Source of the DNA: Hymenolepis diminuta
Taxonomy: Eukaryota > Platyhelminthes > Cestoda > Cyclophyllidea > Hymenolepididae
Direction of reading: 5' to 3'
NCBI GenBank assembly: GCA_900708905.1
Contig: CAADRB010000008.1
Location: 38,412-102,411 of the forward strand
DNA: 64,000 nt
Each line of letters starts with the position of its first letter. Position 1 is the stretch's first letter. The position numbers and the translations under genes are program-made. The notes under the pieces were generated by a model. It saw only the letters and a list, made by a program, of their open reading frames with translations. It was not told the DNA's origin and did no database searches. This document shows, piece after piece, positions 12,417 through 24,800 of this stretch.

Positions 12417-15400
12417 ACCCGCAGTAGCGATGGGATTTCTAGCGAAATTTTGTTTGAATCTTTACAATTGTATGGACGTGCAATGGGATCTCTGTCTTTG
12501 TGTGTAGATTTACGAAAATGTAAAAAATATTAATTAATTCTCAAGGTGTAGCGCTTTATTGAGATCGATTGAAGGCTCCGCCCTTCTCAAAGCGAAAAAC
12601 CCTCTTTGATTCGTATCAACTGTTTTTAAGTGATTTTATTAAATACTGAGCTAGAAATTACTTTCAAACGATGTTGATTTTGTGAGTTCGGTGTTTTGTA
12701 TTATTGAGCTGATCTGTGAGGGGGGGGGGGTGCTTTGAAGATTTTCACGTTTCTTGGTGAGGTTAGAATATTTCAATGATGGTATTGTAGTTATACATTT
12801 CAGTCCAAATCTCAGTGCATTATCAGTTAGTCAGTAATTTAATGGGGAGCTATATATACACAAAAATTTCATTAGTTTATTTTGTAAGAGGACGTTCAGC
12901 ATTATTTTCTTAACGAAAACATTAGGAAGAGGAAAATTGGGATAAAACGTACAATATCCCAACCCACAATACTTCTCTTAGAATTTAAGTTATTTTAACA
13001 GTAGTAACATTATAATAATAAGATTTTTAGGCTCAATCTAGAATTGATTCAACCATTATTGGGACAACAAGATGGTATGGAAACAATATCGAACCGCCAG
13101 TGTTTTACAAGTTCACATTATCATCTTAAATGATGCAGTATTTCTGTGTGGGGTAAGAATTCGCTTGTCCAGCGATGTTATTATTTATCAATATTTAGCA
13201 ATAATTTTCGCCTCGTATTGTTCTTGGTATATTACTGTTATACCATATCTTCCTCAATTAAATTCCCATCATATTTCGGCAATATTTTTAGACGCATTCG
13301 ATCGTATACGGGATTGGGATCATTTTGTAATATTTCTGTTTATTATTCCACTCCAAAACTGTGTTATTCCACGTATTAACTGCTATTCAGATTATTGCAG
13401 TTCTCCACTACTCTTGGCAACTACTATTTGGAACTTTCATTGAACGTTTGTGGAAAGTAGAAGTTATATTAAAATATTAATGTAAACCACATTAATACTA
13501 TATTTGTCAATGTCTTGTAGATGAATGTTTTCTTTTAAGCTAATCAACGTCCCTTATGGATTTAACTTGTTAGAAAGCAGGATTAAAACATCCTTCGCCT
13601 ATTAGATTAACCGCTTCGGGCTTGTGAAACTATCCCATTTTTCTGTCTCCCACATATTGAACTTCACTTTATTCTTTTTATGACATTCCCTTTAGAGATC
13701 TTTTCCTTCGTCCTACTATCTTTGTTCTGTATCTTATTTTTTCCTTTTAACTAACTATGCACCCTTTTAAGTTACTAGCTTCGAGACGGATATCGAGAAG
13801 GATTTATCTGCCTCCTGTTTACGGTGAAATTCGTAGAAATTAAATCTTAGCAGGTTTCTCTATCCTACCTCGGCTTCTCCTAATAACATTTCAAGATAGT
13901 TATGGATTGTCCTGAAATTGGATAAACTCTTGGCTTATGGGCTAAGTTAAATATTCCTCCTTTGAGGTAGTAGAAGAAATAACATTTTTGCTTATTTCAC
14001 TGTATAAACTAGGACATGATTGGTTTCTCTTTAGGGTGCATAATGTCGGTTCTCGACCAACAATTCTGCTATAATGCCCACCTCTTAAGTGTATGAATAT
14101 AAAAAGCAAAGGGGGACTTTAGAAATCAGCCAACAAATTTTATTATTAGGTACATAAAGCTTTGAGATATAATAAACCTTGAAATTTATATCTACATCGC
14201 TTGAGAGGTGCCTTATGACAAGAATAATGTCAAGAATATTGTGCGAATGATTTGAAGCTAAAGGAGAGTCTGGAATTAATTAGATCGGCCAATTTGATAT
14301 ATAATAGGTTCCAGGTTCGCAGAATAGATGCATTCTCCAAAACGTATATTGAAAAGAGGGTTAGCATTCTGAAACTTCTCGGGAGGGAAACCCACATTCT
14401 GCTGCCTTCTTTTTTGCCAGCATTAACCGGTAAGATTGGTCGTGTCTCACTGAATGTTTTCCGATGAGTAGCAATCTCATGGTCTCTGCCTTATCAGACG
14501 AGCGCGTTAACTGCTTCGCCAGCGGCGAAGAGATTTGGTATACCGAACTTTTCATTTGATTGAAGACTTGAGGCTTCTAATCATTTAGTCATCTTTACCC
14601 TCTTTTGGGTCGGTCGTTACCAATTGACCGAGCTACCTCTGATTCATACAAAGCATTCAGAATCTACGCTTCAACCGTCCATTTTTATAAGGATATCTAA
14701 ATTAGCCAAAATAGGTGTGCAGTAATGATGTATAGTGGTGTCATAATCTGATTATAAAAGACAAAACCCATTTCTCTCTTAGGTAATTGCCAAATCAGCA
14801 TAGGGCTGTGTTTTAATGGAACTTTTCCTGTGAATATAACTTAACAACAAGAATATCTCTTTGAACTTCCCAAATAATTCCTTTAAAATAATATTCCCCC
14901 TTTTTTTCGGGTTCAACGTAGGTCGTAGAACTGGATCCCGGTTAGTATTTTTAAATAAGCTTAACCTTGATTCCAACATTTGCCCCAAATTTACATTAAC
15001 CTTTACTAAACTATCCAGTTTAAACGCGAATAACGATGAGACAAAAAACAATAACAATCACGCTTCACATTTTTCACTGTCTCATTTTTTCTCCTTTCAA
15101 CTTCGGGTGTTAGGGATTTTTTGTACAACTGAATTGGTTTGGTGGTGGACGTCAGATTGAAGAGGAAAGGAAATGATAGGAGCAAAGTAGAGGGTAGGTA
15201 TCATATCAGGAGAACCAGGAGGTGTTTCATAGAAGGAGGAGGAATACTCCTTTCCCCTAATTCCACATCAAGTACAAAAAACATACGCAAAAGCCTTATT
15301 TCAGCGATACTCCTATGTCGTGGTGCAATAATTATTCGAGCTGCTCACGCACAAATTCAACATTTTGTCTCGATAAGTAGCGAGAGGGGAGGGAAAGAAG

Positions 15401-15627
15401 AAAGTTAGTGCTGGTTCACTGTTTGATAACTTGAGAAGGGAGAGGAAGAGGTAATTAGGAATGGGTAGAGGGTTTTAGAGGGGTTGATGAGGATGATATA
15501 TCGAAAATACGCAATTTAATCTTCTTGCGTGAGTAGGGAAGGAGAGGGAGGGAGGGAGGAGGAAGTGGGCCTACTCTAGATTTTTTTGAATGGCAGTTGG
15601 TTTGTTGCTTGAGATTGGATCGTATTA
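12417..15627. other. Convergent spacer between DERA and PDE4 3' ends, with one SINE
   Basis: It must contain both 3' UTRs. No canonical AATAAA was seen close behind the DERA stop. A ten-G run lies at about 12721-12730. Open frames of up to 123 codons (13072-13443, plus) have no recognisable similarity and the composition of translated T-rich DNA, so I do not call them genes. From about 15100 to 15590 the sequence is purine-rich and GC-richer, consistent with the PDE4 3' UTR. A SINE copy lies at 14351-14540. Confidence 0.5.
14351..14540 (-). repeat. tRNA-derived SINE copy
   Basis: On the minus strand an A-box-like tggcgaagcagttaacgcgc leads into the anticodon-arm-like ctcgtctgataaggcagag. A body follows with agaatgtgggtttccctccc and a tail gctaaccctctt. 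The body matches the copies at 1430 and 3360. The head also contains a small perfect hairpin, cttcgcc-agc-ggcgaag, at about 14516-14532. Confidence 0.65.
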
Positions 15628-15855
15628 TTACGATGTTTGAGAAGGAGCTGGTTTGTTAGTAGGAATTTCTTCGGGTTCATTCTGCTCCTGGGACAGCTGT
15701 TGGGGAGGTTGTTGTTGATGATCATCTCCGTGGATCCGGTTAAAATAGTAGTTGCGGTTGTATTCCAACAATACTAGGATATCCTGTGCTGCAGGATGTA
15801 CCAAATCCGACCATGTTTCCCATAGAGGGTGGGAGATGAAATCAATGAAACTGAC
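15628..15855 (-). CDS. PDE4: PDE4 exon 12: end of catalytic domain and tail
   Basis: It starts [21 protein letters not shown], matching the last catalytic helices (VGFIDYIVHPLWETWADL in vertebrates), then [15 protein letters not shown] tail follows with [20 protein letters not shown] and a TAA stop at 15630-15628. The acceptor is ttttcag. Confidence 0.95.
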   Translation of the reverse strand, partial: VSFIDFISHPLWETWSDLVHPAAQDILVLLEYNRNYYFNRIHGDDHQQQPPQQLSQEQNEPEEIPTNKPAPSQTS

Positions 15856-18800
15856 CTGAAAAGGGAAAGAGAAATGTATTTATTTTAGAACTAGATTTAA
15901 TCGGTAGAGTTGGTCAGTCCGTTCACGAGATGTGCATCGAACACGCGATCTCTTACTTCACGGACGAGTACGCTATACGATACCGCTCTATACCGCGTAT
16001 ACGATAACATTTACTTTAAATAATACGATAAGGCAAATCTTAAATCTAGGATGTCGCAGAGTCCAAAACTTTGAAGAGCTTGCTCTGTATAATCCTTTAG
16101 AAAATTTTGTGATTAAGCTGAAGGAAAGAAGAGCTGAATGTGGATTAGTACGAAATATCCGCTAATTCCCTAGTAGAATATTTGGTATCAATAAGAATTG
16201 GAGAAACATTCAAAATATACATGTACAATAATTCAGGAATAAATCCTACTGCTTGCTATAAATCATATTCAGATACAAATGGGTCCCAAATAATCGCCAA
16301 AAAATGTAGATTTCAATGTTTACCTGAGATTTTTCGATAGTGGCGGTTTCTCGATCACACATGGGTGAGATGTCCAAACCGGCTGCGCGTTCACGGTCGC
16401 CTTGAAGGAAGAATTCCTCCATGAGTCGATGCATCCACCTAGTGTAGAGTTCAAGGGGCTTTGCTGTGTTGGAAAGATCTGCGCAGTGAACCATGTTTTG
16501 CAGAATCTGAAAATGGGATCAGAAAAGAAGATTATTGGAGATTTCTTGGACGTTTTAGTCAGTTTGAGGAAGGCCTTAGGATAGTTTTGTTCAAACTACC
16601 AACAGTCTAAATTATTCAATCTCTACCACAAAAAAATGTACAGAGAATACAAAGGAGAATCTATTGACGTCTGTCACGTAGCTGGTTAGTTGATCGTGAA
16701 TGGAATAGGCAGGCGAAGTATAAAATATCTTCAATCCCGACTTTGAGACCCAATCAAACTAGGTTATATATCCTCTCAGATAACTAATGATCTTCCTTTA
16801 GTCCAACAGGAAACATTATGAGAAGGCCAAGAGTTAAGTAAAATTGAAGAAAGGGGATGACATTAAAGAATAGGCGATGAGTAGGAAAAAGAATTGAAAC
16901 GGAAGGGAGCAAGCATCAAGCTAATTGAAAATGGGTTGTAAAAAAGAGACATTAAGATACGCTATAAGAGCAATTGATTGTTTTGGATTCCATGTTCAAC
17001 CAATAAAAATAAACATCTAGCAGTTAGGACAGCTCAGAGTTATTCTTCAACACGTAGCAATCCTTATCATCCTAGTAATGCTAATCAAAAGAGAGCTGGC
17101 ATTAAAAGAAATTGTATCTCTAATAGCTTCATTTCTAGATCACACCCTTTATTGCCCCACCCATCAAGATAGTTACACACTGCTTTCTGAGCGTGACTCG
17201 TAATTTGGTGATTGCCTGAAAATTCAAATAAAATTTCAACACTGTTTATTGAAATTTTACATACCTGCATGCGATCTGTGTAGTTATCAAGATTAAGAAT
17301 TCCCGAACCAGCAACTTTCTTTGTTTCCACCATGGTTTTCAGGTCAGCTAGGAGAGACATGTGCTTCGACATATCTGTGGAAAGTACCTACAACCAAAAA
17401 TAGTACCTATTACTTAAATGACATCAGTAAATATGATTTACAGCGGCATTAAACACAGTTTAACGTTTCTTGAATGAAGCGGGCTACTTAAATGAAAGCA
17501 ATTCAGCGTACCATATCAATGACCATACGTCGGAAGGAGGCGCGGACACCCTTTTTGAGATTCACAAGGATATCGCAACCAGGAAAGGTAAGCAAATTGA
17601 AAGCCACCGCCAAATGGTAATTTTCTAGCACAGAGGAGTCGTTGTACAATATCGCCAGTGCATCATCTAAAAGACCAAACATCGTCATGGCACTTGGTAG
17701 CAATTCAGTAGCCCTTTCCCTTGAAAAAGCCAAAATGTTACTAGACAAACTGCCTTTTTATATGCGAAATTAACATAACCTTGAACGATTTTTCCCGGCC
17801 ACTCTGCTAAACGGAGGTTTATTTATAGACAAAGTGGAAGAGCTTAAAAGTCTCAATTGACGACCACAATTATTCTCAATAATTAAAGCCCCTAAAATGC
17901 ATCGTGGTCGATTTGATAGTTAAAATAGCCAACCAAATATAAATTAGCCGAAATTTCGCTTAAGTACAAAGAGAAATATGTTGCAAAGCTTGACTGAAGG
18001 CAGATCCATCTAATAATTTACAACATTTCTTTTTCCTTGGCTCTACAACCTTGGGTAATTGGGAAGGCATTCATTAAATTAACTGCTAAGCCCTTGAGTA
18101 ACGGTTGAAAGTTACGGTCTCGTGCTATTTCGATAAATGATTACAGATATATTGAATAACTTAACAAAAATAATTTTATATTGCACACTCTTGTTTGAAT
18201 TAGCACTCTCTAGCCAGGTGGATGTGAGTGGCATCACTACCCAGGCTTCAAACTGGAGCAATTCCAGAGGTTAGCTATTTTGTCTGCTATCTAAGGAATT
18301 AGGATTGTTTTGTGATATTTTTGAATAGAGAAATGAAAATGGGTACAATCTCCTATGTAGATAAATCAATTTTCATTGCAGTTATTACATAGTCATCTTT
18401 ATAACTAAACTCATACGGCGTCTATTGTCTATAAAGTTCTTAAGAACAGTGAGTATTTCCTCAGTTTATACACAACTTGAGTTTCCGATAAATCTTATTG
18501 CTTATCAAGATTCAAATCTTTAAAAGCTGCTAATCTCTTCCTACAGCTAATTAAAAATCTTCTTGTAAGTGGTATGGGAATATTAACTGGTTATTTTCTT
18601 TTTACTAGATAACCCAAATGTGTTAAATCACTAAGCATTGAGTGCCGAAGAATTGTATGAAGTGAACAGGTATACAATTAAAACATGAATGTACTGTATG
18701 GTTGTTACAGTATAAAATTACAGCCATCTACAGCTAAAGAGGTCTAAAATGTAAGTTGATGGAAATGATGCATGAGTAGGCACACTAATGGACAGAGAAA

Positions 18801-21800
18801 TGCCAATGAAGAATTTTTCACTTAATATGCACTTAGTATATATTATTTATCACAAAACCCCTAAATTATTTTTCTCCTCCGATTACAGGATTTCGTTGAT
18901 TCAATAGAGAATAAAAATCAAATGATTTTATCAATAAATACATTATCCAATCGGGAAAAGTTGGCTTTATGAAATAGCGATTGTTATAAATTAGAATATT
19001 TGTCTTAAACTTTCAACCCAAAGGCAGTTTTAGTAGTAAATTGATAATTAAAAATTTTTATTTGAGGTGGTAATTTGTGGTTATGAAAAGTGATATATTT
19101 AAAAGATTAGACGGTACGAATCATCTCCATCGATCAGATAGCACGAAATTTGTTAAAACCTCTTTGTTTACCCTTCTTATCGAAATCTGATAAATAGACT
19201 ATTCATAATTAAACAAATAATTCAATGAATTGCGCCATCGGATTGTACCTAATTTTTGTGCCTCCAGTTGATTGAATCTAGTAGTAGAAATCATATCAGT
19301 AGAAATACTACATAAATTATCTAGGCTATTTCATTAGCGTTAAAAGAAAAAAAGAAAACTCACTGGTATTAATCAAGTATTGATTGGTGACAGCGGGATG
19401 GTTGACATCATGGACTGCACAGGCAATTATTACTGCAGCCAATTCGAGGTCGTTAAATACGGACTAAAATGAGAAAAAATAATGAAATATGTGGAGTAAA
19501 AAGCAGTCGGTCAGTACACAAAATTCTTTCAATGGTAAAAAATATCACGAAATCGCTATCGTTCATCACACTAGAAGGACCTATTTCAGATTTTCTTCTC
19601 ACCCCCTCCAACTTTTATACTTTTTAACGTTATTAACTTAAGATTAATTCTATTCGTTCTATTTTCAGACAGACAGTGTCAAATGCCCGTGAAGTGATTA
19701 TGCAACTGAGTCTACACGTATTTCTGCTATTGTATCTACGGTTCGGATTAATATGCTCCAAGTTAACTGTAGGGAAGAATTTGTTAGTTTATTCATAAAG
19801 CAATTATATGTTATAGTTTTCGGATACGCAGATGCATAACTAAATAATTTAGGTAGAGAGAATCGGTCTCTGAAGTACGGAATTTTTACTTCTTGGCAAA
19901 TTAGTTCAGCAGAATATGCTATTATTTTTTCGCTTTTCAGTAGGTTGTTTTGAAGAGTCTTATATTGAGTTTAATAACAAAACGGTGAATGTCAACACGA
20001 TCTGCTCTTTTAATCCTCTCTGTATCTTATTAAAAGTAAAGCAATCGAAATTTAAAGACTTGCAGTTCATGTTAATAGGTATGCCTGAGGAACAATGATT
20101 CTGTCGGTAGGGCACATGGATTGCTTTTTCTGCTAGCATTTTCCTAGCGCGCCACTATTTATACCCAAGTTCCCATGAGGTGGGGATTTACATATATGTA
20201 AACGGGAAGGGAAGCTTTTGCTCCTGCTCATCTTAAATATTAGAGTAGCATTCTCAATCTCTTCTAACGGAGATTTCCATTCAGTTGTCATTGACCATAT
20301 ACACAGTACGGTTGATCATTCCGTTCATTTGATGTTCACAGTTGACCACTACGGCACTAGAACTAGTAATCAATTAACTAATTTTGTCTCGACTCTTCTA
20401 AGTTAGGTACCTGAAAATTTAAATTTAGTTTATAAAATCTTAAAACCGTATCCGTATCTAACTCTTAAAACAACAGACTCTGCCAATAAGGTATCCTCAT
20501 AGCTTTGTATCTGAGCTCTGCGAGGTAACATTTTTAAGGTAGAGCGCACGACATAGGATCAGGATTCGCATCAAATTTTCCGTAGTGGATAAAAATTGTA
20601 CGGAGGATTTGTATGAATTGACAGAAACATGAGGTCCAAATTAACTAGCTGCCTCAGGAATTTTCTAGAACTCACAGAAGACATTCGATGGTTAAACTGT
20701 AAATTTGAAATCTATATTCATAAACGTATACACTAAGAACAATGCAAAAATCAATTAACAAACATACTAGGCATTCCTATTCTCCTTCGATACGCTTTAA
20801 GGGAATTCAGATGCAGATATCAAGAGCAGTGTAAGTATGATCACCTGATACACTTGACATGTAACATTAAATCACCCCTCGATCAGGAGATAAAAATATA
20901 CCATCATATGATTGGTTTGAAATCGCCACGTTTATTATGCAGCAGTGCCTGCTCTGCTCGATCATGCTACAAAATGAATTGTCATTTGTAACTGGTAACT
21001 CTTTTCCACCGGCTTTCGCTTTTGGTAGTAATGTCATTGCTGTTTTTTACTTTCTACCTGTCCACTCTGTTGTCCGCCTTTCGGCAGTATCCTACCGCCT
21101 CCTCCTCCTTCTCCACCTCTTCCCTTAGCCACACATTCATTCATGAAGGAATTTTGATCGATCGCCAGGGAAGTGATGATTGGTCGAGGCCGTAGCACTA
21201 GCCAGCCAATCACAGTGATCCGAAGGGCGTGGGGAAACACGTACGATCCTCCTCCTGCCATCTTTTTTACTCCCCTTTTTCCTCTATAAACATATACCCT
21301 CTCCCTCTCTCTCGCCCTCTGTATCGTCAGTCTTTCCTCATTGCTATTCTAAGTACTGTTTTTCATTTTATCCAACAGAACATTTTTTGCTCATCCACTT
21401 ATTGTGTCAACTTTACCTATCTATCGACCAAGTTTAGCCAGACATTATGTCATTAGCCAATTAGTAGTGGTTTATTTCGAGTGTAGAATTTATTGGAGGA
21501 TCAGTTTAGACCTGAGAACCCATTTTAAAAGATTGAAAGGAAGAAAAACAAGAATAGACTTGTCTAGTTCTATCAGTCATCTTCAATAATAAGTTTGATA
21601 ACGACTCCCAACCCCATTCAGGTAAGTGTTTCCAGCACTCATCTTGAGTAAATCATAAGATTATGGAGCCTCTTTTATGTGAAATACGAATTCTACCGTT
21701 CTATTTATTAGCAAGATTTAATCAATGTAGTTGGCTATTTTTACCCGCTGGATGTACATAGGTGGGTATCAAACCCATACCCTTTAATTTCGCAGGCGAG

Positions 21801-24800
21801 CATATTGACCACTGTGCCACCGCCAAGCAATAAGGTTGATTTCAATATTTTCTATAATTACCTATAAAGGAAGGGTTTTGTAGAGTTTCAAATAATTTTC
21901 CAGGTGACTCTCTGATTATTCTTTAATTTTGAACTTGTTCTGTGTCAGATCATTTACCTCAAAGTGTTTAGGACTTAACAAATGACGTCAATGCCATTTT
22001 AGCATTTTAGACTTGACTGAATTCAGTCCTTCTTCATCGGCAATCGCTTCAATCACATTGGACGAACAGAACGAGGAATTAACCGAAAAAATCTAATACT
22101 TGGATGAAACATCCTACCCTTTTTAATAGCAAAGGAAATTTTCAATCTTTGACTAGAAGTTAATCAAATGTTTTGTAAAATAGAAAAATCACATAATTTT
22201 GAACAATTGATGGCTTTATGGATCCTACTGAATCAATAGAACAATTCAGGTACAGTTTATTAGGCAAGCTCCAGATCGACACTCCTTGAATAGATCATTT
22301 AAAAATTTCTTTTTATTTTGGTTTCTACATTCAGTGGATGGAGATGAAAGAAATATGAGCTTTTATTACTTTTTTTAAGAAATTCATTTTATCAGCCCAG
22401 ACCCTTTTTAATTCCAATTAAAATTTAATTGCTAATAAAATTATTAAAATATGGGGTGATTTTAACGGTCTATTTTAAATTCACATATATTCGAAAGATA
22501 ACGGAATGTTCATAACATTAACAGAGAAAACCAAACAAATTTCTGATGTTAATATTTAAAAAGGAGCGTCATAATCATAAATCATAATAATTTTGAGTGT
22601 GAACGAACCGAATTCAGGTCATTGACAAAATATTAAGCTCACAAGATCCGATTTCTTCAAATAAAAAGAATCCGTTTTCAAGTATTTTCATCTGATATGT
22701 TTGAAATAATCAAATCCTTAATGAAATAATCAAACTGAAACAAGGAAGAATATTTCGGTTCTCAAACATTCGACTAAAATGATCAATGTATTTCATTTTC
22801 AAACACGCATGTAGAAATTTATATGATGGCGAAAGAATAGCAAACATGATTAAATAAAGAATATTAGCTAAGACTGTGTGATTTTTGGAGGTCTGAGAAG
22901 AGGAAGTGCAGAGTGCAACCTTTTAGAAATTTATTACGCTCCACGAAGGAAGCTTTTTCCGTCCGTTATCGTAAGCTTTATTATTAAATTAAAAAGCACA
23001 GATATGGAAATGTCTATAGATCTATCTACAGTTTTACTCAAATTCTGAAAATCTAATTTCAAAAACTGGGACTCAAAGATGCAGGATAAGCTGTTGTAGA
23101 AATCAGTTTAAGTAGAAAAAACCAAGTTAGGATATTGATTAACTTGTAATGACCTTGCCCTCACCTACGGTTAACTGTAATCATAGTGTGCTTACCACTT
23201 TCCCTCCCAATTTCCTACCCACCGCTTATTAAGCTTTACTCTCATCTGTCAGACTGCTTACTAATTTGTCACTGTCATTTACTCTGCCATATTAAACCCT
23301 GCTCCTTTCTATCAGGGAAGGCTGACGCATTCTCTTTCCTAATGAAATATTTAGCGCTAGTCCGTCTTTTTCTTTCTTTTTATAGTAAGAAATGCATTGC
23401 CTTGGAAGACTTCTAGTTTGATAGGTATACCCTGTTCTTCTTTGGTGGACACGAACTTGAAGCTTCCTTATGATAGATTCTGCATTAAAGTCGGAATCGA
23501 ATCATAAATATAGTTCCTTCCCTCTCTCTTCCTCTGCTCTTCTATTACTGATGTAATAAAGACATATAAAGCGATCAAAACTGAATGTTAGTAATTCGAC
23601 CAGAGGGGACTTGAAGGAGACAGACATGTTATGACAGAATTATTATCCAAGATGCGTCTGCGTAGTGACTTGTGGAATCGTGTCTAGACCCGTTGGTGGT
23701 TTTAATTTTATTTTCAAATGTTGTTTGAATCAAGCAGTGAAAAGACGATTGTCTGAAAAGTACCTTCAATCATCATTAAATGGTATCAGGAATGGAAATA
23801 AGTAGTAATCTTCAATCGTACTTCAGAAGTCAGAGGTTTTCTTAATCTTTTCAAAAATTGTTTAAATACTTCTAAATTATGTTTCAGGATATCTAAAAAG
23901 GATTTATCTTGGATTAGGGAATCCGATTAGATATAAATCATGAAATTTGAACCGTTAAAACCTCTTATGAAGTGGAGAATCCATCTAAATTAAGTGGCTG
24001 ATGGCTAGATATACAGAGGTTAACCTATAAATCAGTTGGGCAGGTCTTATGTAAACATATTTTAAAAGTTGAAAAAATAGGTAAATCATTTTTTAGGAAA
24101 GAAAAGAACGGCCAAGATTTTACCACTCCTATATATTTAATTGAAATGATTTTGATATGATGGATACTTAATGAAATTGAATCTGCTCATTTAGCACGAT
24201 TGGGAATTGGTATAATGATGTCATAATTTAGCTCGACACTGGATTTTAAATCCAGTGTCGCATCGGTCGCCTAAATCCCTTTTCAATTTCTGATAACAAA
24301 TGCATTCAAGCGTCCTTTCCCTTCTCGACTATTAGTCTATTTACAACGCATCATGTATTTCCATTAAATTATAAGCGACACTTTCTATCCATGTTTCATA
24401 GCACAAGTTAAGAAGTTGGAATGGATACTTCTCATACCATTCCCTTTGTTTATATTCACTGAGTTGGGAATGAGACTGGAATGATACCTTTAAAAACAAG
24501 TTTATGTAAATATTTAGTCGTCTCTCATAAGGTAGCAAAACCTAAGCTACCCCTATTTTTTGTTCAAATTCTACTCATCTATTTTCTTTATAATAGTGAA
24601 AATGAATAATATAATTTCATAACCAGCTAATAAAAGTGCCAGAATATTGAGTTTATATAATACTTAAATAGTTAATGAGTAGAGAATGAGAGAACTTACT
24701 TCAAGAGCAGGAGCTTGTAAGAGCACATGGACGGATTGGACAACATCAGCAGCGTGGACTTTGTTGTGATAAGGAGTATGGACATTATAGTGCTCTTCCA

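Larger units (their letters stand above)
19464..24699 (-). other. PDE4 intron 7 with SINE and plus-strand promoter
   Basis: No PDE4 exon is needed or seen between exons 7 and 8. The intron holds the SINE at 21632-21830, the promoter-like block at 21179-21332 with a candidate plus-strand exon, and the palindrome at 24234-24260. Remaining open frames are short and unremarkable. Confidence 0.7.

Noticed and set aside
13072..13443. 123-codon plus-strand open frame in the DERA-PDE4 spacer
   Set aside because: About one frame of this length is expected by chance here. The translation is rich in Ile/Phe/Tyr as T-rich DNA gives, an overlapping second frame is also open, and no family similarity was seen.
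17667..17748. Upstream extension of PDE4 exon 9 ([14 protein letters not shown])
   Set aside because: It is open but out of phase with exon 8. The acceptor at 17667 gives the conserved [14 protein letters not shown] junction instead.
24150..24300. tRNA-Leu(TAA) gene around the palindrome
   Set aside because: Only the anticodon arm is convincing. No matching acceptor stem or T arm could be found on either strand.
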